Origin: Galdieria partita
Taxonomy: Eukaryota > Rhodophyta > Bangiophyceae > Galdieriales > Galdieriaceae
Reading direction: 5' to 3'
NCBI GenBank assembly: GCA_025991245.1
Contig: BQMJ01000052.1
Location: forward strand, 62,001 to 126,000
Length of the DNA stretch: 64,000 nucleotides
Under the pieces are notes generated by a model. The model saw nothing but the letters and a program-made list of their open reading frames with translations, did not search any database and was not told the DNA's origin. Shown one piece after another: positions 23,767 to 34,221 of this stretch; position 1 is the first letter of the stretch; each line of letters starts with the position of its first letter. The translations under genes and the position numbers were made by a program.

Positions 23767-24964
23767 ATGAAGTGCTTTGTGGCTGTATCATTTATCATAT
23801 TGGTATTTCTTCAAAGTTTTGCAGTTCAAAATGTACACTGTGCACCTATTCTATCTACCCGTACAGCTAAAGTAAGATAATTCCAATTCAAACAACTTTC
23901 TAATCTTCCTTCCTTGTAGAACAACACAAGTCCGACAGACTCAGTCTCATTATCTCCTGAAATAGTTGTTTCAAATGGAGTTCCTGTCGCTATTGTATTT
24001 CCAGATCCAACACAAGCGCCAGCTCCCATTCCAACAGGAGAAACCCTTATCGTGGAAACTCCAGAAGGAGACTTCGAACTAGTCACAAGGAAAAATCACC
24101 CAAAAACAAACCACCCATATCAAGAATCATATGGTGACAAACAAAACTCTATATCGTCTGTTGACCTGGAGTCCATTGTTAGAAAATTAATTGAAAAAAT
24201 TCATCTCGATTCCTTACAAAAGGAGCAACATTTGGATACTTCTGAGCAGAATGTTGGGTCAGAGAGGAGACAATTGGCAACTTTGATTCCAGAGCCAACA
24301 ACATCGGGACCTTCTGATTTGCTTCTATTCCCTTCACCACAACAACTTGGACCCAACGTTGCTCGAATTCCTTTGAAAAACCTTGGGTCTTTTCCTAAAG
24401 AGCTTCTACTAGAATTGCAGATACATATCGATTCCCCTGATAATATCCGAGTGGCTTTACCTACCGATATTCCTGTACCCACCGAGATACCTCCTCCATT
24501 TTCACAAGTTGGTAGCAACCAACCTTTCTTTTTCTTGGGGCCGCCTACAGTTTTTGAACCCAATCAGACCCAATCCTCAAGAGGTATTTGAAACCAAATC
24601 AACAATGAAGATTGCTAACTTGCTATAGTTTCCAAAATGAACGATGTATCAAGACAAATTGGAAACTGGGTTCTTGATCAAGTTGCACAACATTTATCGA
24701 AATATGGTAAGGAAAGAGTGATGTTTTGAAAGAGTATATATTGAAGTTGAACGATTAGCAGAGGATTCCTTTGACGATTTTGAGAGGTATATCATTGGAA
24801 AAAACTCATACAAGGTTGCCAACGAACGATTGTCGTCGGATGCTACCCAAGCACCACTTCCTGTATCATCATCGCAACCTAAACAAGGCACCACAGTTCC
24901 CTTGTCTCTTGCCAATCTACCACCACCACCAGCTGTAGTCTTACCCAATGGAACTCTTTCGTAA
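23767..24964 (+). CDS. Secreted or extracellular protein of unknown function, Pro/Ser-rich
   Basis: I do not recognise this gene. Exons 23767-23871, 23920-24583, 24629-24706 and 24762-24964 give 349 residues with consistent phases. The first exon is a clean signal peptide (MKCFVAVSFIILVFLQSFAV, cleavage likely near VHC|AP). The mature part is low in Cys, rich in Pro, Ser and Thr, and has Pro-flanked stretches such as PVPTEIPPPF and LPPPPAVVLP and several N-glycosylation sites (NNTS, NQTQ, NGTL). A helical segment (DLESIVRKLIEKIHLDSLQKE) lies in the middle. No catalytic motif or known domain is seen. Location in the cell wall, vacuole or outside is an inference from the signal peptide. Confidence 0.65.
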
Positions 24965-25329
24965 AGGATAGACTCTTTGCATTGTGTGATAAAAGATTTG
25001 ATTTCTGCATTGTGATTGGAGAGGCGGGACAAACGAGCCCGCCAAAAATGGATGTTCTCTTTAAATACGCTGCACTGCACCACGAAATTCTTTTATGTGG
25101 TGATCAAGTTTGGATTCGTTGAGAGTCACAAACTTTATCACTTCTGACAAGTTTCTTCAATTTCTCACTGTTCTCCTCGTGTAATAAAGTAGTTATTTCT
25201 GCTAGTCATATATGATTCATGAGTTGTATTAAAATGTGTTGCAATTCACAAATGAGACAATTTATATAATGATTTGGGGAAAATATTTATAGACACCTAC
25301 GTCTTGAATGGCCAACAAAATGTTCTATT
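24965..25329. other. Intergenic region between convergent genes (365 bp)
   Basis: 3' space shared by the secreted-protein gene and the STIL-like gene. It is AT-rich near 25255-25290. I see no gene, repeat or RNA structure in it. Confidence 0.5.
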
Positions 25330-27537
25330 TTAACTACTGTATCCGTGGTCGTAGTCTTCGTCGTCCGAGAGACCAGTATAAATAATATTCGGTACAGTTA
25401 GCCCACTGTCGTCGTCCAACTCTACCGAACTACTGGTACTTGACTGCTTGTTCAACTGTCGCTGTTCGCAACTGCTTCGTTTCTTCCTGACGTTGACTAG
25501 ACTTCTCCTTGGCTCTACAGGTGGATAACTTTCAGAACAGCCTTCAACTCTTGCCTCTATCTGAGGCAACTGCCCTATATCAACATAGGAAGAGACAAGG
25601 TTCTTCGTGTCGCCAAAGTTCTTATAACAAGGTGACAAGAAACTCGAAGCAGGGGAAGAGTGTCTGTGACCAGGTACAAAGTTATCTTGAAGAACACTAG
25701 ATTCCAGTCGTCCACGTGAATAATCCTGTAGCTTCAAATCATCAGTAACTACTTGTTCATTTACCTTGAACGTTTCATCGAATCCCTTGCTATGAGTTTC
25801 CTCTACATGGAGTGTATTACGAGTAGCTTCATAACCATGAGAGTTGTTTCTGTTGTAGCTTCCACTTGAATCAACTTGAACGGCGACATCTATTCTATTT
25901 TTAGCTCTAGGTTTGTTCAGCCAAGAATTATTTAGTTGCCTTCCATATGTTGGTGGTACAGTCGTAGCTTTAGGAGGTGGAAACATTTCATTCTTTGGGT
26001 CGCCATCCGTTGCTGAGGAGACTGGCGACATAATATGCCCAGTTCCCACTTCCAGTTTTGTGAAAACACTATCTTCAGAAATATCTTCTTGTGAAGAAGA
26101 TCGAGGTCGTCTTGTGTGGTTATGTAACTTGGAAGGTTTTCCTGATAGCCAATTCATTCCATGATGGGTGCTTTCCTGATACTTATATTCAGGAGTCACT
26201 CCTAAGCGACGAAAGTATTTCTTAAGGGTTTCCATTTCCTCATATAAACGTTGGAGCTGTTGTCTGGTGGTTGGGTCTTGTTGTTCATTATATTTCTTGC
26301 TTTCAACCTGTTCTGTTCCTCCTTCGTGTTTTCCTTCTTCATAGTCTTCTACAGACGATTTGCTGGACCCATTATCTTTCCATGTAGGCAAAGGTTCGTA
26401 TTCAGAATTCTTATGGTTGGATTGTTTGCCAAGAGAGGAATATGTAAATTTTCGTCTGTCAAGAAGAGCACTCATAGCAGTCAATCGATATATTTTGACG
26501 GGTAGTCCAAGATATCCAGTTATATCCGTGTTCACAGTGTAATCTGGAATAGAAAAATGACAACTAAATGCTTTCAGAGATACTTTCTGGAGGACAGACG
26601 AACTTGAATTCTCTATCAGTTGGCCAATCGATTCGCATCGTCCTAATTGAGCTTCGCAGTTACAACATAAGATGGAGTATTTCTGTGGGTCGCCATGATA
26701 CAACAAAACCAGGAAAGAGCCATTCTGAAGTACACGTTCATAAAGGCCTTCCATAAGAAGGAAATTGTAACAAGACATCCAAAGCATAGCAGGATCGAGC
26801 CTATCTTTTACAAACATCCAAAATCCAACAACAGGCTGTCTTTCAAGGATATCAGGGTCATCTTTTCTGTATAATAACAACTTGCGGACTGAATTCATCG
26901 ACAAGAATCCAAAGTTGTCTATCATAGAATATAATTCTATGCCTTCATTCTTCTTCTCTTGGAAATTCTCCACAAAGTGATGGATAACTTCCATATTATG
27001 TACTCGAGGTGAAGGTATTTTCGTGAAAACAAACTTTACATCTGGAATGTGAATTCGTAAACACAGTAGAATATCGTTTCCATGTTCGTCCATTTCTATT
27101 CTGGGAGGAAAATACTTGAAAAGTTCGCATAACCAAAAACTGCGAAAGATGGGTTTTCGACCTTGGAATTTCATTTTTTCAAGACCCAGCGTTTCCGAAT
27201 CATTCATGAGTAACGAGATACGAGTCCTTTGGTGTTCGTTATTTTCTTCTTCAGAATTATCGGAAACAGCCTCGAAAAGCAACTTCCGTGCAAAAATTCG
27301 CAAATTTCCTGTTTCACACCAAGTTTCGTGTACCGTTACAAAATAACGATTTTGTTTTCGTTGTCTGAGTAGTTCTCGCAATTGACCCACTAACTCCGGT
27401 TTCCATACCCATTCGGAAGAAAGTAAGTGTTCAGGTGAAATAGTAAAGATGGTTTCTATGTTAGAACTTGCTGCATCTTCCCCTTCTTTATCTGGGGTAG
27501 TATCCCACAATATACTTCGAACTCGTGGAAAATTCAT
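25330..27537 (-). CDS. STIL-like protein (centriole-duplication factor family)
   Basis: Single-exon gene, 735 residues. Residues about 1-300 resemble the STIL N-terminal domain. It opens FPRVRSILWDTTP, compared with human FPPTKCALWNPTP from memory. Residues about 208-292 carry FGFLSMNSVRKLLLYRKDDP, then QPVVGFWMF, LWMSCYNF, ERVLQNGSFLVLLYH, matching the STIL order [55 protein letters not shown]. A short coiled coil follows (RQQLQRLYEEMETLKKYFRR, about residues 422-445), as in STIL/Ana2/SAS-5, where this helix binds PLK4 and oligomerises. The remainder is disordered and Ser/Arg-rich with an acidic end. In animals STIL recruits SAS-6 to build centrioles; red algae have none, so the role here is open. 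An open frame continues upstream to a TTTAG, so a small 5' exon is possible. Confidence 0.72.
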   Translation of the reverse strand: MNFPRVRSILWDTTPDKEGEDAASSNIETIFTISPEHLLSSEWVWKPELVGQLRELLRQRKQNRYFVTVHETWCETGNLRIFARKLLFEAVSDNSEEENNEHQRTRISLLMNDSETLGLEKMKFQGRKPIFRSFWLCELFKYFPPRIEMDEHGNDILLCLRIHIPDVKFVFTKIPSPRVHNMEVIHHFVENFQEKKNEGIELYSMIDNFGFLSMNSVRKLLLYRKDDPDILERQPVVGFWMFVKDRLDPAMLWMSCYNFLLMEGLYERVLQNGSFLVLLYHGDPQKYSILCCNCEAQLGRCESIGQLIENSSSSVLQKVSLKAFSCHFSIPDYTVNTDITGYLGLPVKIYRLTAMSALLDRRKFTYSSLGKQSNHKNSEYEPLPTWKDNGSSKSSVEDYEEGKHEGGTEQVESKKYNEQQDPTTRQQLQRLYEEMETLKKYFRRLGVTPEYKYQESTHHGMNWLSGKPSKLHNHTRRPRSSSQEDISEDSVFTKLEVGTGHIMSPVSSATDGDPKNEMFPPPKATTVPPTYGRQLNNSWLNKPRAKNRIDVAVQVDSSGSYNRNNSHGYEATRNTLHVEETHSKGFDETFKVNEQVVTDDLKLQDYSRGRLESSVLQDNFVPGHRHSSPASSFLSPCYKNFGDTKNLVSSYVDIGQLPQIEARVEGCSESYPPVEPRRSLVNVRKKRSSCEQRQLNKQSSTSSSVELDDDSGLTVPNIIYTGLSDDEDYDHGYSS

Positions 27538-29020
27538 AGCGATATCAAGAATAGATACCTTCTAAAGAAACACGAAAATATTTTTTCCAACTTTTTAAAT
27601 AGAATCCACTCAAACAAGGGACACTGCACATAGAATAACAATCCGAGGGTCTTTACAAAAAAACCCTTCTCGGTTTGATTGGTCGTTACAAACGTGCTGT
27701 CACTTTTGCCTGGTATTCCCTTTCGACTAGATAAAAATCAAGGGGTACGCAAGGTCGGAATAATCAAGACGCAACGAATAAGAGCTTGAAAATATTGCAA
27801 GCTACTATGGGGTACAAAACAAGCAAGTTGTTTGGCAATTGCGAGAGTTTGTAAAGAGGATTCTCTTGCGTCCCAGGAAATCCGAAAAAGTTGGGATTGG
27901 CAACGGGTGTTGTTCAGAAAACTTTGCGCGGGAAAATCATTTGCTATCCCAAAGAAAATGGAGCGGGCTCGCAGCTGCCCACAATAGAGAGCAGAAAAAG
28001 GAAGCATATTCAACCTTCTTGTTGAGACACGAATTTCAATTTCGTTTGTGACTTGATGAATATGTTGTTTGTATAAGTTCCCAGAAAAACCTCTCTCACA
28101 ACTCCCGGATGTTTCATGTAAAAATTGTCGATTTTAGGTTCAATGTATTCACAACTATTTCAAGATGTTCGTAGTATCTGCTTTGCTTTTCCATGAACTA
28201 GAAATAGCTATCATTCCGTCATCGTTCCGTCCATGTTGAATTGTATGAAAGAAAAATGGTCTCGCCTATATTTCTATAGAGATAAGCTGTTGCACATCTT
28301 TGTCATCATTGGAAAGTAACGTTCTATTTGTGCTTCTTCTTCTCATGTTTTACGACCACCGTTCCAAATGAAGTTGTCAGAACGCTTCTTTTCTTCCATC
28401 CGACCTTTTCCACTAAGAGAATGATACAATTATTTGTCGTTGTACAATCCTTTTAAAGGAATCTGTTCAATGCATCTATCATAAATAGGGTATTTTTCCA
28501 AACAATACTAATCAGCACAAGAGTTCTTGTAAATCATATGCCAAGTACATTCAACTGAAACTGGGGTTCTTCAACAATTAGTAATTATCTATCTATACTG
28601 TTCAGTATTTCATTTTTTGCCAGATTCAAGACCTCTTTTATGTCGGCTCCTTGGGTTGACAAGGCTCGAAGATATCATGAGACAGCAACTATTGTACGTG
28701 ATGAAACCTCATTGGCTTTTTCTCATAAATCTCTCTCCAGAAAAAATTTGTCCAACAAAGCTCCTCGGAATGCTCTACTTGATGGCTTTCTGTGCGAGTT
28801 GTCACTGAATATGACCGACTTGCAATCTTGATACAAAATATATTCTAAACGTATCTATAGATCCCACATGACCAATGTATTTCTCACTATCGAGTTGCTT
28901 AAAACACGGGATTTCTTCGACACTATCAAGTATTACCAACTATTCGTATACATAACAACGACTCAACGATGGGTAGCCTAGAACCGGATTTCTTTCCATT
29001 TTCCTTTATTACTGCCTGTG
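27538..29020. other. Long intergenic region (1.48 kb) upstream of the STIL-like gene
   Basis: Lies between the STIL-like start and the end of the CCR4-like gene, both on the minus strand. A CCAAT-type element (ATTGG) occurs near 27680. The only open frame with balanced composition is 28640-28831 on the plus strand (listed separately). No tRNA or other RNA gene was recognised. Confidence 0.5.
28640..28831 (+). CDS. Possible small protein, 63 residues (unrecognised)
   Basis: ATG-to-TGA frame encoding a hydrophilic, mixed-charge peptide starting MSAPWVDKARRYHETATIVR with no membrane segment, Cys pair or known motif. It stands alone in a gap of 1.48 kb and has a TTTTTTGCCAG acceptor-like stretch just upstream, so it could be a terminal exon. 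There is no homology I know of. It may be chance. Confidence 0.25.
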   Translation: MSAPWVDKARRYHETATIVRDETSLAFSHKSLSRKNLSNKAPRNALLDGFLCELSLNMTDLQS

Positions 29021-30342
29021 CTATCTAAGCATATGATCATTCGTCCATCTATTTTCTATCAAGTCAAATCGACATCCTAAAGGTATATGATCCGATGGAA
29101 AGTTTTCATTGGGAAGAAATTCTTCATATTTCTGTAGCAACTCTGGTGATGGTATTACTTGAATGGGTCTCAGTTGTGTACTTGTGTAAAATATATAATC
29201 AATAGTATCTGTAAATTTTTCGGTTCGATTGCTCCAATCCATTTCTTTTCCTAATACTGAACCAATAGCGCTTTTGAAATGAAATGGAATGCTAACCATC
29301 ACACGACGTGCAAAAATAGGAGTCCATAATCCGCCACTATTGGTCAAAGTATTATTCATCTGTTCATGATTGTTGTTGTTGCCAAGTTCCAAAAAGTGGT
29401 TTGATTGCTCCATCTCTTGACCACACCATTCCACTTGGCCATCCGTCAACAACCTGTAAATCAGTGCCTTTGGTGAACTATTAAAGTCTCCTGCTAAAAA
29501 CACATTTATACTTTCGTTCTTTACCCAATCTCTTTTACATCGCTGAATAAACTCATCTATTTCATGTACAGCTTGCAAAGTTTGCAACAACTTGACATCT
29601 TCATGCACAGGATCCCAAAATAAATGAACATTGGCAATACACAAATGATAAGAAACTTCCGGTTCTGGAGTCCATCTCAACCAAACACACTGTCCAATAT
29701 TGTTACGTCTATGACGGACATCTACATAAGGATTCCAGTTCTCGTGACAATATTTCTTGAGTGCTGGAAACTGTACTTGGTCACAGTCCCTATACACGCA
29801 ACATAAAGTTCTCAAGTGATAAACCGCAACTGAAAGTCCATTACTTACCAACTATGTTCTGCTAGCCATTCAAACTTGTCGGACCGGAAGAAAATGGCGC
29901 AACCATCTTTTTTTGTTCCACCTCGAAGTTGGAATATGCCTTTATAGCCTTTTTCTTGTAAACATGTTTCTATTTCTTTATAACAATCCACCTCTTGCAA
30001 ACAGAGAATATCAACTTGTAGACTTTGTAATAAGCTTTTGGTTAAAGCGAGTCTGTGTTTGCGTCGGAGATACCTTCTTGGACAGTATGGAAATTGACTG
30101 GAATTCACGTACACTTGTGCCAACATATTATAACTGGAAATAGAAATGGACTTTACGACCTCTTTGACGGGTGGTGTCCAACAAGAGACGAGTGATGCAA
30201 CACTTTCAGTCATCCCAACTAGTGTAGTGCAACATGACAATCTTCTTTTTACCCGGAAATGCAGTGTACTTTTCCTATTTATCCTAGTTGTCCAACACAA
30301 CACAAAACCACAACGAGCCAATAACCCAACAACAGACTTCAT
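29021..30342 (-). CDS. CCR4/nocturnin-type endonuclease-exonuclease-phosphatase protein
   Basis: EEP-fold Mg-dependent nuclease or phosphatase, nearest to the CCR4-nocturnin-PDE12 group (mRNA poly(A) shortening or 2',5'-oligoadenylate/NADP cleavage in relatives). Exons 30342-29849 and 29789-29021 with a 59-bp intron give 420 residues. Motifs are SYNMLAQVYVNS, the YCPRRYLRRKHR loop, LCLQEVD (catalytic Glu), GDFNSSP (catalytic Asp/Asn) and FPSDHIPL (catalytic Asp-His). No leucine-rich repeats precede the nuclease domain, which argues against canonical CCR4 deadenylase. About 60 N-terminal residues are basic and hydrophobic and could be an organelle presequence. The start codon lies only 29 bp after the stop of the Deg protease gene on the same strand. 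Confidence 0.85.
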
Positions 30343-30371
30343 GAGTTGGGCAACGAGTCTCGTAGAGCATT

Positions 30372-32104
30372 TCAATCATCGTCTAATGTCGGCTCTGTTT
30401 TGGTTTCTTTGATATTATTCAAATCTCCCGTTCGCACTGCTATAGTTAATACTTTGTCACCTCCACGTACAACTTTCATATGAATAACTTGACCAACTTT
30501 GACATTATCGACATAGGACTGTACTTCCTTTGCACTCCTCACATTGTGTCCATCTACTGATTGAATGACATCGAATCTCCGAAGACCAGCTTCTGCTGCA
30601 GGAGTCTTTGGCAAAATTCTTACAATCAACGCTCCTTCTAGTTCGGGTATCATAATAGGCGCATTTGGGTCTTCATTGTTCTGTTTCGCTAATTCGGGAG
30701 TAATCGTTGACATCTGAATGCCAATGAATGGATGTTGAATTTTCTTGCCTTTTGCCAAAGCATCGCTTATGGCTTTTGCTTTGTCAATGGGAATAGCAAA
30801 TCCAATTCCTTCTGCATTGGCTCGAATAGCGGCATTGATACCAACAACTTGTCCAAACTCATTTACTAAAGGACCTCCTGAATTGCCAGGATTAATAGCA
30901 GCATCCGTTTGAATAAAATCAATTTTCTTTTCAGGTATCCCAACTTCAGCTGCTGAACGATTCAAAGATGAAACAATACCTAAAGTTACCGTATTGTCCA
31001 AACCAACTGGATTGCCCAATGCAATCACCCAATCACCCACTTGTAACTCTGATGAATTACCCAAAGGAGCCACAGGAAGTTCTCTGCCTTTGGGATCAAT
31101 TCGAATAACTGCTAAATCTAATAAATCATCGGTTCCTTTCACCGTACCTACATATGCTCTTCCATCTGTCAAAGTCACTGTCACTTTTTCTACGTTCTTC
31201 ACTACATGTGCATTGGTCAAAATCAAACCATCCTTGGAAATAATAAATCCGGAGCCTTGTCCTCTTTCCGTTCTTTCTCGTGGAAGTTGTCGTTGAAACT
31301 CATCGCCAAAGAATTTTTTAAAAAAAGGATCCTCTAATAATGGATCATTGGCAGTAGATATCTTCCTTTCTGTATCGATACGAACAACACTTGGACCAAC
31401 GGCCTTTACTGCTTCTGTCACAAAGGAAGAAGATCTTCTCTTTTCCAATATATTATCTTGTTTGTCATTGTCTTCTGATCGACTCTTCCAATGGGAAGGA
31501 ATCTTTTCCTCACAGCTGATTTGAAAAGCGTACATACAACAAGAGTAATCATACTTACTGTAGGATGGAGTGTTACTTCTGCCGAAATAAATTTGTTTGC
31601 AAGAGTATGACGTAATCCATCAGTTTCTATACTTGAAGCAGAACAAGTATTAGAAAAAGAGAGAAGCGAGACTGATGCTATGAACAACCAACGAAACAAC
31701 TGTCGAATCCAACTTCCCACTGTACAAGATATGATTAAAGACGATATTTTCTTACCCATTGGACGACATGGAATGTGTTGAGACTCTTTGGGAAGAATAC
31801 AAGAGGCGGCAAAAAGCTGACGGAAGAAGGCTACTGGATAAGTTTTCAAAGTATACCTTGTAGTTACTAATCTTGAATAATACCAAGCAAAACGACAACA
31901 TTGAGGTATGGGTTGAGTTGTTTCACAAGTTTTACGACAAAAGAATGAAGTATGTCGCAACTTGGTTTGTCCCACAGGAAGAAAATAAAGAAAACAAGAC
32001 TTGGGGTTTCTTTCTTCTTGAACAGATTGTGTTTGATACAAAACCAGTGAAATAGAACAAGACTTGTAGTAAATACTTGTCTTCATCTTTTGACAACTTG
32101 CCAT
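30372..32104 (-). CDS. Deg/HtrA-family serine protease, plastid-lumen Deg1-like
   Basis: ATP-independent trypsin-like protease with one PDZ domain, for protein quality control and, in plants, photosystem II repair. Exons 32104-31559 and 31508-30372 (50-bp intron ending in GTGAG, which keeps frame) give 560 residues. The catalytic triad is His in LTNAHVV, Asp in DLLDLAV and Ser in NPGNSGGPL. A PDZ domain follows (GALIVRILPKTPAAEAGL, FDVIQSVDG). The N-terminus of about 170 residues is basic, then hydrophobic (LFIASVSLLSF) with an A-x-A-like end TCSAS, i.e. a bipartite presequence pointing to the thylakoid lumen. It is closest to Deg1 and cyanobacterial HhoA. The gene is divergent from the GT17 gene. 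Confidence 0.9.
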
Positions 32105-32506
32105 GTTGTTCTCAAGCCACCACTGAATTACAATCGATCATTATCATCCGTGAATGACTTTAAGTAGCCACGGGAAATCATTCCCATTCCTATGATTGTT
32201 CTACATGTACTGAATATCATAGCACATATCAACAATGGAATCTTTCCAAACTATACAAACAATAGCCCAAAATTGGAAAATGAATAAACACGAATGGGAG
32301 TCTTAGCTAGAAAGAAAAGTAGCCATCTCTCTTTCTTCCCTGTTCCAGCAACTATTTGCTAGTGAACAAGAATCCATTCCACCGTTATTCTTTCTGAACT
32401 GTCCATGCACCCTCAAGAAGAAAATGGTGTGAGAAAAAATGCTGTCCATTGCTTGTTTCAAAAAGCAATTCAAAATGTCGTCATTTTCGAGATGTAAATC
32501 ATTTTG
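32105..32506. promoter_or_regulatory. Shared upstream region of Deg protease and GT17 genes (402 bp)
   Basis: Divergent intergenic space that must hold both promoters. I see no convincing TATA box, palindrome or RNA gene. A 71-codon minus-strand frame (32303-32518) runs into the GT17 start and looks like chance. Confidence 0.45.
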
Positions 32507-33646
32507 ATGACAGCTCAAAAGAGGCTAAACAAGGTGACCTTTATTATTCTTGTATTGTTTTTCGTTGTATTTTATTGGAAAGTTGACTCACTTCGTCCGC
32601 TCGTTGTTGTTCCCCATTCCTCCTCTTCTGATTCTAGAAAGGTCAACTTTTGTGAACAAGTGGCACAAGATGGCCCTTTGAACGCTGCTTTAGAAAGATC
32701 CCTATTGCAGCCTGAATCTCCATTATCAACAATATGTAAAAAATGGAAACCAGAACTACGCTGTCGAATAGGTCAACCATTTGATTCTTCTCAGGGTTCC
32801 ATCGAAGTTTACGATATCTTTCTCTTTTCCTTTGAAGTAGATGCCTTGGAAATTCGCTTTCACGAAATGAATGAGTTGGTAGATCATTTCGTCCTATTAG
32901 AAAGTAACATTGATCATAAAGGATATCCCAAACCTCTACTATGGAATATCTTGAAAGATGACCCAAGGTTTCTCCCTTTTCGTTCCAAAGTAATTCATAT
33001 TGTTCGTGAAGTTCCTCTTGATTCCGTTCGTGGTGATAGAAATAAGATAGAATGGAGTTTTGAACATCAATCATGGGAGAAAGCTTTGGAGTTTTGTCGT
33101 TTTCTACCGTCTCATGCGATAGTGATATTAGGTTTTGTCGATGAAATTGTATCTCGACAAGCATTGTACGAATCTATTTATTGTGATCCTCGTCCTACCT
33201 ATCCTTTAAGTTTTGGAATATGGTTTCCCTTTGGGCACTTGGAACGAGCCTATCAAAGCGATTGGCCAGTCCAAGATCATCCATATACATATGGTTATCC
33301 CAGTTTACGATATGCTAGTCAGTGTTTCGAAGGCTCCTTTCGTCAACAATTTTCAACCCACAAATTGGGAGGACTACATATATCTAATTACTGCTTCCCT
33401 CCTTTTGTTATCTTAAAAGAGCTCACTGGAACTGAATATGGAAGCGAGTCTTTTCATAATATGACGCAAGAACAGTGTCAGCATTTAGTAAGCAATTGTA
33501 AGAGTTCCACGTTTGGAAGAACAGTTCCTTTGGATCAAGTTCCAGAAGAAGACTTGGAATCTATATATATACCTTGGCTTATCCAGTGTAATCCTAAGAG
33601 ATATCCAGCACTGATGCATCAAACAGACTCGAGAGCCATTGTCTAA
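32507..33646 (+). CDS. GT17 glycosyltransferase (MGAT3-like, N-glycan bisecting GlcNAc transferase family)
   Basis: Type II Golgi membrane enzyme. Single exon, 379 residues. A short cytosolic tail (MTAQKRLNK) is followed by the membrane anchor VTFIILVLFFVVFYW. The luminal domain has the GT17 marks VYDIFLFSFEVDALEIRFHE, VDHFVLLESNIDHKG, a FVDEIVSR metal-binding-like motif and a long HISNYCFPP region. In animals this family (MGAT3) adds beta-1,4-GlcNAc to the core mannose of N-glycans; in algae and bacteria the acceptor is unknown. N-glycosylation sites are present. The start is the first ATG after an in-frame TTG. Confidence 0.87.
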   Translation: MTAQKRLNKVTFIILVLFFVVFYWKVDSLRPLVVVPHSSSSDSRKVNFCEQVAQDGPLNAALERSLLQPESPLSTICKKWKPELRCRIGQPFDSSQGSIEVYDIFLFSFEVDALEIRFHEMNELVDHFVLLESNIDHKGYPKPLLWNILKDDPRFLPFRSKVIHIVREVPLDSVRGDRNKIEWSFEHQSWEKALEFCRFLPSHAIVILGFVDEIVSRQALYESIYCDPRPTYPLSFGIWFPFGHLERAYQSDWPVQDHPYTYGYPSLRYASQCFEGSFRQQFSTHKLGGLHISNYCFPPFVILKELTGTEYGSESFHNMTQEQCQHLVSNCKSSTFGRTVPLDQVPEEDLESIYIPWLIQCNPKRYPALMHQTDSRAIV

Positions 33647-33704
33647 AAGCGATTCAGGCCCTTTTCGTCGTCGTGGATTGACAATAAATTTGTTTTTTTG
33701 GGAA

Positions 33705-34169
33705 ATGGTCAAGTTGTAAGTGGATCAACACTAAATACTATGTAGAAATACTCACAACGTGTTTAGCTTAAAACCAGGTAAAGTGGTAGTTGTTTTGCAA
33801 GGCAAGTATGCGGGTAGAAAGGCGGTGATCGTTCAAAACTACGATAATGGAACTCAAGAACGACCTTATGGTCACTGCCTTATTGCGGGAATAGAAAAGT
33901 ATCCGTCCAAAGTGACTAGAAAGATGAGCAAAGACAAAATAAAGAAGCGGTCCAAAGTCAAGGCTTTTGTAAGAGTCATCAACTACAATCACATCATGCC
34001 CACAAGATATACTTTGGATATAGCCGAATCATTGAAAAACGCAGTACCAGAAGACGCAAGAACCAATATCAGTTCTCGTAAAAAGGCTAAGAGAAAGGTT
34101 CAACCCATTTTGAAGGAACGATATTTGACTGGGAAAAATAGATGGTTCTTTACAAAACTTCGCTTTTGA
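33705..34169 (+). CDS. RPL27: 60S ribosomal protein L27 (eL27)
   Basis: Structural protein of the cytosolic large subunit. Exon 1 is only 11 bp (33705-33715: ATG GTC AAG TT); exon 2 is 33767-34169. Joining gives MVKFLKPGKVVVVLQGKYAG, an almost exact eL27 N-terminus, and 137 residues in total (human 136). The KOW-like start, HIMPTRYTLD and the basic C-terminal KERYLTGKNRWFFTKLRF are all conserved. The 11-bp exon with a 51-bp intron is typical of intron placement near the start in ribosomal protein genes. The end is convergent with the GlmU-like gene, 52 bp away. Confidence 0.97.
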
Positions 34170-34221
34170 AGAGATTGGAACAATGAATGCGACTCTTTTG
34201 CCTCAATAAACCCATATCTTT

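Noticed and set aside
24694-25083. Minus-strand frame of 129 codons (GKTTAGGGGRLARDKG region)
   Set aside because: Antisense to the last exons of the secreted-protein gene, whose splice phases and signal peptide are more convincing; the Gly run is the reverse of a Pro run.
27738-28013. Minus-strand frame of 91 codons upstream of the STIL-like gene
   Set aside because: No motif and opposed by a plus frame (27839-28051); likely chance.
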